Below the pieces are notes generated by a model. It searched no databases and had not been told where the DNA came from. It saw nothing but the letters and a program-made list of their open reading frames with translations. Shown in pieces: positions 58,346 to 64,000 of a stretch of 64,000 nucleotides of DNA. Positions within the stretch are counted from its first letter, which is position 1, and every line of letters starts with the position of its first letter. Position numbers and translations under genes: made by a program. Origin of the DNA: Neolewinella persica DSM 23188 (GTDB lineage Bacteria; Bacteroidota; Bacteroidia; Chitinophagales; Saprospiraceae); NCBI RefSeq assembly GCF_000373105.1, contig NZ_KB890417.1:28339-92338 (forward strand), read 5' to 3'.

Positions 58346-59251
58346 GGTAGCGGGCGCATACTCCATGCCGAGCATCCGCTTGCTAGCACCGGCATCATAA
58401 ACGGTACGGGGCCCGCCAGCCGGAGCTTTTCCGTTCAGCATCAGGGTGAGGTCGGAAATCGGATAAGACTCGGCGGACAGCAGGAAATGCCGGCCGTGAA
58501 GCCCGGGTGTAGTTGCGGCGGAGCAGATGCCGCGCGCTACGTCTTGCACGTCGACCACGGCGAAGGCGGCATCCATGTCGTACAGCAACTGAAAAAATTC
58601 ATCCGGGGCAATCTTATTCCGAAGCAGGTGCTGCATTCCCATGGAGGTGGAATCTTCCCGGTCGGAAAGAGGCTTGCCCATCACCCCCACCGGACTCACG
58701 GAAACCACGCTGCAATCGCCGGCGTAAGTTTCTACGAATTTGCGTACCTCCTGGTCCGCCAAATACTTGGCCTGGGCGTAGGGGTGGTCCTGGTCCGAGA
58801 AATAGGGCTTATCGGCTTCAGAGATGACTTGACCTTCCCGGCCAGGTACGTCCAGCGGGAAGTGGGTATTGTGTGCGGCGACCGAAGCTACGACTACGAG
58901 TTGCTTGATGGCCGGGTTTTTCGCTACCGCAGCCAGCAGGTTTTTGGTGCCGGTGATGGTTGGGTCGAGTAGCTCTCCAGCGGCGTCCTGAAATGCGAGC
59001 TGAAACGGGGTGCCTGAGTGGACAACAATCTCCTGACCTTCCAGAAAGACGGGCAGCTGATCAGCTTTGAGGAGGTCCAGTTGGACAATCTCCAGGCGCT
59101 CCGAGGCTCCAGGTAGCTGGTGCAGGTGGGCGTAGCGGGCGGTGTCTTCCGGCCGGGTAGCGGAAACGCGTACCCGGTGGCCGGCGTCAAGGAATCTTTG
59201 AGTTACGTGGCTACCGATAAAACCGGCGCCGCCGATGATGGCGATTTTCAT
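58313..59251 (-). CDS. NAD-dependent epimerase/dehydratase, probably truncated
   Basis: A 312-residue extended short-chain dehydrogenase. The Rossmann start is KIAIIGGAGFIGSHVTQRFLDAGHRVRV, the active-site region is VASVAAHNTHFP and YAQAKYLADQEVRKFVETY (Tyr-x-x-x-Lys), and SVVSVSPVGVMGKPLSD fits dihydroflavonol-4-reductase-like members. The frame opens at 59398, but the first ATG giving the fold is 59251. The C-terminus stops at KRMLGMEYAPATNFLGQPFSRL, where relatives continue for another helix; the last ten residues are encoded by the remnant of a SnoaL-like gene in another frame. The enzyme could still fold, but activity is uncertain. Confidence 0.75.
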   Translation of the reverse strand: MKIAIIGGAGFIGSHVTQRFLDAGHRVRVSATRPEDTARYAHLHQLPGASERLEIVQLDLLKADQLPVFLEGQEIVVHSGTPFQLAFQDAAGELLDPTITGTKNLLAAVAKNPAIKQLVVVASVAAHNTHFPLDVPGREGQVISEADKPYFSDQDHPYAQAKYLADQEVRKFVETYAGDCSVVSVSPVGVMGKPLSDREDSTSMGMQHLLRNKIAPDEFFQLLYDMDAAFAVVDVQDVARGICSAATTPGLHGRHFLLSAESYPISDLTLMLNGKAPAGGPRTVYDAGASKRMLGMEYAPATNFLGQPFSRL

Positions 59252-59337
59252 ATAGGATGGGTTTTTGATTGGAATGAAAATGTTTAATTGTTGTTCTGCC
59301 CAAAGCTCGGGGTGTTTAGCCTTTGTTTTTGGGGCTG

Positions 59338-59380
59338 TTTCCCAAACCTGGGGTTTTGGTTTCCGGAATGGGGGAATGGG
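59338..59380. repeat. Repeated element upstream of the epimerase gene
   Basis: TTTCCCAAACCTGGGG followed by TTTTGGTTTCCGGAATGGGG closely matches 63110-63160, upstream of another minus-strand gene. It may be a shared promoter or regulatory element, or a small dispersed repeat. Confidence 0.45.
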
Positions 59381-59420
59381 TTTCCGGGGGTGGGCCATTC
59401 AGCATTTTAGTAGCTGCGTC

Positions 59421-59499
59421 CAGCGTTTTACACCTCCGATGAACTTTTCTAACTGGGCTAACGCCCGTTTGAAAAGATGCATCGGAGGAGAAAACGCTG
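59421..59499. repeat. 79-base imperfect palindrome after the TonB-type receptor gene
   Basis: CAGCGTTTTACACCTCCGAT with GAACTTTTC (59421-59449) pairs with GAAAAGATGCATCGGAGGAG with AAAACGCTG (59471-59499). An inner stem GGGC-TAAC-GCCC caps it. It lies downstream of the receptor stop codon. No T-run follows, so it may be a REP-like or mobile element and not a simple terminator. Confidence 0.65.
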
Positions 59500-59616
59500 G
59501 ATTGTGGGCAAACAGACTTACTCCGAGGTGTAACCCAAACCTGGCGAAGAGAAGGAGTTCTTCCTTGCTCCTCAAACCATTCATCGCACCTGCGGCCGCG
59601 CCAAAAAACAGAACCA

Positions 59617-62070
59617 TTAACCACCGATCCGCCCCAGCTCATCATCCAGCGCCCCCTTAGCCCGTTTGGCGGCTTTCGCCTGCTGGTTGCCGAACTTCCA
59701 GGTAGCGCCAAGGCCAAAACGCCGGGAATCGAAGTAGCGCACGCCCTCGGTAGCGATACCGCCGTAGTCGCCTGTATAGAAGTAGTCGTTGGTGGTCTGA
59801 AATACGTCCGTTCCCGTGGCGCGCAGTTGCAGGCGGCCGTCCAGGAAATCCTTGCGCAGCCCGACGTTCAGCTCCTGGTTGCCCTTTACCCGGATGGAGC
59901 CCCGCCAGATCCAGTCGCTTTCGATGAAGTAGCTAAGGTCCAGCAGGATACCGCCGGGCAGCTTGACATTGTGCTGAAGCGTAAGGTCCCAGGTGGTGGC
60001 CGTCAGGTCGATTATCGTCCCCTCCAGGTCCCCGGCGTAGGTCTTGTAGCCAGCGTTGGCAAAAGTATTGAGCTCCCAGAATTTGGCGACCTTCAGCGGG
60101 TAACTCACGGATACACCCAGCGTCGTAGCCAGTTCCATATTGCGCGGGATAAGTTGGTTCCGATTGCCTTCCAACACCTCGAAAAGCGTAGCAAAGTAAC
60201 CCCGGTTCTCACTGTAGGAACCCGTCACGACAAGCCGCTGATCATAGGCGTACGAAGCCTGGTAGTTGTTCGTATAAGCAGGCTGTAGAAAAGGGTTACC
60301 CTTCCAAACCGTCAACTGACTGACCGGAGATTCGAAGGGGTTCAGGTTCTGATAGTTAGGCCGCATAATGCGCCGGCCGGCACTCAGGACCCAGTTGTGC
60401 TTCGACGCTCCGTCGAAGGAGATCCCCACGTTGGGGAACAGGTCGGTGTAGCTGCGGCTTACATCCTGGTTTTCTACGTCCGCCATACTGACGAGTACGC
60501 CCCGCGAGCGGGTGTGCTCCACCCGCAGGCCGGTGCGCAGCGAAAAGGCGGGGTTCAGCTGCCAGGTGGCGCTACCGTAGGCGGCGGTCACCCGTTCGGT
60601 ATAATCGAAGTCGTTGCTTTTGGCGGCGTTCGGCCGGCGCTCTTCCCCGGTCACGTCGAAGAAGTTGAAGCAGTTGGCGGTACTCACGCTGGAAAACTTA
60701 GCTCCGGTCGTCAGGGTAATGGTCTTCCACGCCCGTTCATAGTCCGTTTTGGCGGACCATAACCCGATGTTCACGTTGGAATCAAAGGCCACGTTTTCCA
60801 CGGATCGAACGGTGGTGCCGTCGGGCCTGAAGAGAGTGTTGGGCTGGCTGATGGCCTCGGTGTCCGTATACCGGCCGACGCTCAGGGCGGTGGTCAGGCT
60901 GCTCTTGTCGTTGATCTGCCAGCGGTGGTTTCCGTTCAGGGTATGGTTTTGGGAGGGCTGGTTCATCAGGGAGGGGGAGATCAGGATGCCGGAGAGGTCG
61001 TTGGGCGTAGGCGCAAAGATGTCCGTCCTGCTCCCGAGGGCAAAGCGGTTGCGGCTGATGATGCTACGCCCGCTAACGTCCAGGGTGTGGTCGTCCGTCA
61101 GGCGAACGTTGACGCCGGCGGCTACATTGACGGCCCGGTCGTCCGTCTTCGTTTGGGAATCCAGGAGCAAGGTGGTGCCGTTTTGCCGTTTGCTATCGAT
61201 GAAACCGTCAATAGCCTCGCGGTCTGACTGCGTGACGTCCAGGTTGGCACTGATCCGCTCGGCGGCGTGGCTCAGGGCCAATCCGTTGTTGTAGCGCAGG
61301 TACCGCCCCTGCTGAAAGCTGGAGGTCAGGCTGCCGTTAGTTCCCATCGCCGGGTTCTTCTTTGTACGGATGTTGATCACGCCCCCGGTTCCTTCCGCTT
61401 CGTACTTCGCCGAGGGGTTGGAGATGATCTCGATGGACTGGACGTTGTCCGATGCGAGGCTGCGCAGAAAGTTCGCCAAATCGGCCCCGGCCAGTCGGGA
61501 GGGCACGTCGTTAACGTAGACCCGCACTCCACTTTTCCCCAGTAGGGAGATATTATCGTCCATGTCCAGCCTTACACCGGGGGAGCGTTTGAGCAGGTCC
61601 AGGCCGTTGGTACCCGACGCGCTGGGGCTGTCGGCTACGTTGAAGACGATCTTGTCCGCCTTCACCTCGATGCGCGGCTTGCGGTCACCAACCACCACTA
61701 CTTCGCTGAGGTCATTCGTGGAGGTTTGTAATTGAATAACCGGCAACGTTTTTCGGTCGCCCGACAACAGCACTTCAGGTGCCGTCACCCGGGATTCATA
61801 CTCCAGGTGGTCGATCTTCAGGGAATAGTTGCCGGGAGCGAGGTCGTTGAAGGCAAAGGTGCCGTATTCAGACGTCAGCGTACCGCTGACGAAGACGGAG
61901 TCATCGCGCATCAGGGCCACGGTGGCGTAGGCTACGGGAGATTCCGCCTGGCCGATCAGCAAGCCCGTCAGGCTGGACGGTTCCGGGCCGGTGCTGGTCT
62001 GAGCGGTTAGGGGCAGGCAAAGGAGGAGTAGGAGCACGGCGCTCAGGGCGTGCTTTTTCAGGGATGACAT
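59617..62070 (-). CDS. TonB-dependent-receptor-like outer-membrane beta-barrel protein
   Basis: An 817-residue outer-membrane protein. A signal peptide (KKHALSAVLLLLLCLPLTAQ) is followed by a carboxypeptidase-regulatory-like domain (about 35-115: GLLIGQAESPVAYATVALMRDDSVFVSGTLTSEYGTFAFNDLAPG). A TonB plug follows (LDLLKRSPGVRLDMDDNISLLGKSGVRVYVNDVPSRL, IEIISNPSAKYEAEGTGGVINIRTKKN), and the OMP_b-brl_3-type barrel reaches the end (FDSRRFGLGATWKFGN). It probably imports a substrate using the ExbB/ExbD motor. The frame opens at 62124, but the ATG at 62070 starts the signal peptide. The last 20 residues form a Lys/Ala-rich tail after the final strand, which is unusual for barrel proteins. Confidence 0.88.
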   Translation of the reverse strand: MSSLKKHALSAVLLLLLCLPLTAQTSTGPEPSSLTGLLIGQAESPVAYATVALMRDDSVFVSGTLTSEYGTFAFNDLAPGNYSLKIDHLEYESRVTAPEVLLSGDRKTLPVIQLQTSTNDLSEVVVVGDRKPRIEVKADKIVFNVADSPSASGTNGLDLLKRSPGVRLDMDDNISLLGKSGVRVYVNDVPSRLAGADLANFLRSLASDNVQSIEIISNPSAKYEAEGTGGVINIRTKKNPAMGTNGSLTSSFQQGRYLRYNNGLALSHAAERISANLDVTQSDREAIDGFIDSKRQNGTTLLLDSQTKTDDRAVNVAAGVNVRLTDDHTLDVSGRSIISRNRFALGSRTDIFAPTPNDLSGILISPSLMNQPSQNHTLNGNHRWQINDKSSLTTALSVGRYTDTEAISQPNTLFRPDGTTVRSVENVAFDSNVNIGLWSAKTDYERAWKTITLTTGAKFSSVSTANCFNFFDVTGEERRPNAAKSNDFDYTERVTAAYGSATWQLNPAFSLRTGLRVEHTRSRGVLVSMADVENQDVSRSYTDLFPNVGISFDGASKHNWVLSAGRRIMRPNYQNLNPFESPVSQLTVWKGNPFLQPAYTNNYQASYAYDQRLVVTGSYSENRGYFATLFEVLEGNRNQLIPRNMELATTLGVSVSYPLKVAKFWELNTFANAGYKTYAGDLEGTIIDLTATTWDLTLQHNVKLPGGILLDLSYFIESDWIWRGSIRVKGNQELNVGLRKDFLDGRLQLRATGTDVFQTTNDYFYTGDYGGIATEGVRYFDSRRFGLGATWKFGNQQAKAAKRAKGALDDELGRIGG

Positions 62071-62142
62071 GGGTTGGGAATTGTGTTGTGTTTCGGGAGG
62101 TAGAGGGGCTACTGTATAAGACATTCGCAGGGCCGCCCGGAG

Positions 62143-62187
62143 TCGCGATGGGCTGATCTTCGCCTATCGGCTTCGATCAACCCATCG
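62143..62187. terminator. Hairpin between secreted protein gene and receptor gene
   Basis: CGATGGGCTGATC pairs with GATCAACCCATCG around TTCGCCTATCGGCTTC. It lies between the stop codon of the gene at 62238 (minus) and the start of the receptor gene. It may be a terminator or a leader structure. Confidence 0.5.
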
Positions 62188-62237
62188 CTAGAGGTAGCAC
62201 CCTTTCAGGGCAGTAAACGGGCCTTGCGATTTCCCTG

Positions 62238-63023
62238 CTACCGTTTTGCATTCAGTTGTAAGGATCCGGAAGTAGACAATTCAGCGACATAGCGGCCAGT
62301 GATCGTACGTACTTCATTGACGTACAGGGACAGCTCGGCCCGCAAGCGCTTCACGGCTTCGGGGAGGTTGGCATGGTGGACGGCGCGGCGTTCGGCCAGG
62401 TCGTCGGGGTCTTTGGCGGGGAAGGCGATCTCAAAAGTTTCGACCGCATCCCCCAGATCATAGGTGTAAAAATCGAAGGAAAGGGGACTTTTCACTTCCC
62501 GCATCTGAGCTGCGTATTGGCTGCTCATTTCCAGCACTTTCTCCAGTTGGCCGGGCCTGGCGCGGTAAGTGACGATTTCATAGTAGGGGGCCGGTTCAGT
62601 TTTCGTTGGGACGGCGGGAGCGTAGCTCAGGTCCGCGCGGCGGCGTAGGCGGTACTCCTGGTAGGCTGCCAGGAGGCTGGCCAGCGTTTTCGGGTCACGC
62701 GTTTCCGTCCAGTCCGCGAAGGGCGTCCAGTCGAGTTCGGCCACCTGGTTGGTTTGCCCGCTTTCCGTATCCGTCAGCTCGCGGGTGGGCACGGCGACTT
62801 CCACGGTGTTGTTGCTGTATACGTAGGTGTGCCGTGGCTGGGCGGAACGGCTCCGGTTGTTGGCGTCGTGGTCGGCGTTAGCGTTGATAAAGGTTTGCTC
62901 CTGGCCCGGCACGAGGTGAAAACGCAGGAGGTGGTAAAGATCGTCCTGGGCCTGACCGTGCAGGGAACAGAATAGGAGGAGGGCGGGGCCGCAGGTGCAA
63001 AGGATGTTTTTGAGGAATGACAT
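62238..63023 (-). CDS. Secreted NIPSNAP-like protein of unknown function
   Basis: A 261-residue exported protein. The signal region is MSFLKNILCTCGPALLLFCSLHGQAQ. The remainder has two related ferredoxin-like halves (LYHLLRFHLVPGQEQTFINANADH and YYEIVTYRARPGQLEKVLEMSSQYAAQM), the RxxPGxxxxF/V pattern of NIPSNAP/ABM-type dimeric alpha-beta barrels. No catalytic residues can be assigned. The CTCGPA part of the signal peptide is encoded by motif A (62981-63000), the same six-codon sequence seen in the tamL leader. It lies upstream of the receptor gene in the same direction. Confidence 0.65.
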   Translation of the reverse strand: MSFLKNILCTCGPALLLFCSLHGQAQDDLYHLLRFHLVPGQEQTFINANADHDANNRSRSAQPRHTYVYSNNTVEVAVPTRELTDTESGQTNQVAELDWTPFADWTETRDPKTLASLLAAYQEYRLRRRADLSYAPAVPTKTEPAPYYEIVTYRARPGQLEKVLEMSSQYAAQMREVKSPLSFDFYTYDLGDAVETFEIAFPAKDPDDLAERRAVHHANLPEAVKRLRAELSLYVNEVRTITGRYVAELSTSGSLQLNAKR

Positions 63024-63109
63024 GATGCTGTGATTTTTGGGTTTCCGGCGGACTTGGCGCCCGACGTTTTTCCAAAGATGTGGGGGTTTCGGGTGGGGTT
63101 TGGGTGGTT

Positions 63110-63160
63110 TTTTCCGAATCCTGGGTTTTGGTTTCCGGGACGGGGTTTTGGTTTTCCGAG
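63110..63160. repeat. Repeated element upstream of the NIPSNAP-like gene
   Basis: TTTCCGAATCCTGGG followed by TTTTGGTTTCCGGGACGGGG is a close match to 59338-59380, in the same orientation and also upstream of a minus-strand start. Confidence 0.45.
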
Positions 63161-63250
63161 GTCTCGGTGATGTGGGGCAGGTTATTGACCGCCGCTTATT
63201 GTTAACGCCGTATTTTTGGGATGTAGCTTTATTACGAAACGCAGCGCTGA

Positions 63251-63532
63251 GTGTTATCAGACATCACAAAAGGAAAGCTACAGGTAAGTGCCTACGCCAA
63301 CTTCTGGAATCAGTCAGCGATGGAATTAGGAGGTGAAGCCACATTCCAAACGAACCGGGGCTTGGGCGGTAGGCTAATTGGTGAGATTAATCTGTACTTC
63401 GAGGATTCATTCCCCTTGGGAATTTATGCTCAAGCCGGTTTTAAGTCAACCGGATTTATTGAAGGTGAAAGGCTCGGTAAGGGGCTGATTTTGCGGCTTG
63501 GAGCGTCAATACGTACTGGAGAAGTAAAATGA
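63251..63532 (+). pseudogene. Remnant of an outer-membrane barrel protein (C-terminal part)
   Basis: A 93-residue frame starting at a GTG directly after a stop codon. Its content (VSAYANFWNQSAMELGGEATFQTNRGLGGRLIGEINLYFEDSFPLGIYAQAGFKSTGFIEGERLGKGLILRLGASI) reads as the last strands of a barrel, with no signal peptide and no N-terminal part. It is therefore likely a gene fragment. A TATTTTTG box lies about 40 bases upstream, so expression as a small protein cannot be excluded. Confidence 0.5.
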
Positions 63533-63577
63533 TCATCAACGCTCAATCCGTACCTCACGTTAGCTTACTTCCTACTG

Positions 63578-64000
63578 TTAAGGCGCCAAAAAATGCACCT
63601 CCGTACGTACCCCATTACCGCTCACCTCCCGAACCTCCCCCTCCAACTGCTGCACCAGCATCCCCACCAGCCGCGTCCCAAAACCAGTACCCTCAACCGG
63701 GCTACCAGCCTTACCGCTACCATCATCACTAACCGCAAGCAGGTAGCGCTCCCCCACCCTGCTCATTTCAACCTCCACCGCACCAGCGGCCGCGCCCTCA
63801 AAAGCATACTTAATAGAGTTAGTAATCAGCTCATTAGCAATCAACCCCAGCGGCACGGCCGTGTCGATGTCGAGCCGGAGGTCTTTGGGAACGTTTATCG
63901 TAAAGGTGACGCGACCCTTGACGCCAAAAGTGTGCCCCAAATTCCGCGTCAAATCCGAAAAGTATTCCCGCATCCCGACGGTACCGAGGTGATCGCCCTG
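63578..64000 (-). CDS. Histidine kinase C-terminal part (HisKA_2 / HATPase type), cut by window end
   Basis: The frame is open through the window edge, so this is the last ~140 residues of a longer kinase. Visible parts are the end of a dimerisation helix (MREYFSDLTRNLGHTFG), the N box LGLIANELITNSIKYAFEG and the G boxes AVSDDGSGKAG and GTGFGTRLVGMLVQQLEGEV. The dYl-sxL layout before the N box points to the HisKA_2/HWE class. Motif A occurs at 63779-63797, encoding GAAAGAV between N box and G1 box. The sensor part is outside the window. Confidence 0.85.
   Translation of the reverse strand, partial: QGDHLGTVGMREYFSDLTRNLGHTFGVKGRVTFTINVPKDLRLDIDTAVPLGLIANELITNSIKYAFEGAAAGAVEVEMSRVGERYLLAVSDDGSGKAGSPVEGTGFGTRLVGMLVQQLEGEVREVSGNGVRTEVHFLAP

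Noticed and set aside
58166..58972. Plus-strand frame of 268 residues
   Set aside because: Antisense to the epimerase gene and the SnoaL-like remnant, both of which have family motifs.
63529..63732. Plus-strand proline-rich 67-residue frame
   Set aside because: Antisense to the histidine kinase HATPase domain.

Overview
The window looks like a chromosomal segment of a marine or free-living Bacteroidota, most likely Saprospiria (Lewinella / Neolewinella-like). The reasons are: secreted proteins with a C-terminal type IX secretion (T9SS) sorting domain, a TamB plus lipoprotein TamL pair, a bacillithiol-type YtxJ protein, a M14 carboxypeptidase of the Bacteroidetes type, Bacteroidetes -7 promoter boxes of the form TAnnTTTG or TAnnTTCG, and a GC content somewhat above 50%. 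The genus is inferred from gene content and style, not from an rRNA gene, because none is present.

Layout. 1-1086: a REP-associated tyrosine transposase between two Y-shaped repeats, then a ~71-bp tandem array. 1087-3461: divergent rRNA methyltransferase and FAD oxidoreductase. 3693-11563: tamB-tamL envelope operon (minus strand). 11717-19112: HemJ, a small unknown, CreD, a sigma-54-type Hsp20 gene, a CadC-like regulator, an ankyrin protein and a DUF389 membrane protein. 19472-24731: tRNA-Arg, RibD, MnmD, YtxJ, PdhB and a CgeB-type glycosyltransferase. 24950-26713: exbB-exbD-exbD. 27013-34345: secreted M4 peptidase, histidine kinase and response regulator, LamG lipoprotein, porin-like protein. 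34342-44493: a T9SS-sorted surface protein and a 2,911-residue SpvB/RHS protein ending in a DUF4329-like domain. 44803-50043: peptide-type binding lipoprotein, a methyltransferase with an unusual insertion, and an ABC permease and ATPase pair. 50027-59251: a broken gene, a glycine-rich T9SS protein, M14 peptidase, EEP hydrolase, two NAD-dependent epimerase-type genes and a SnoaL-like remnant. 59617-64000: TonB-type outer-membrane receptor, a secreted NIPSNAP-like protein, a barrel remnant and the C-terminal part of a second histidine kinase.

Most genes are housekeeping or envelope functions, arranged singly or in small operons. The clearest unexplained structure is at the DNA level. A ~18-20 bp word (consensus GGGCGCGGNCGCAGGTGCAA) occurs about 18 times in both orientations, in intergenic DNA (twice as inverted pairs) and inside ten coding sites, where it is read in at least three frames. 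Subsets carry a second box (GGAGCAAGG) about 20 nt further on. Several other dispersed intergenic families, and locus-specific short-word arrays, occupy the spaces between genes. A second theme is promoters placed so close to the start codon that leaderless mRNAs are likely.

Limits: all functions are from reading motifs by eye; no database search, alignment score or structure prediction was run. Start codons were moved inward where the upstream extension lacked protein character.
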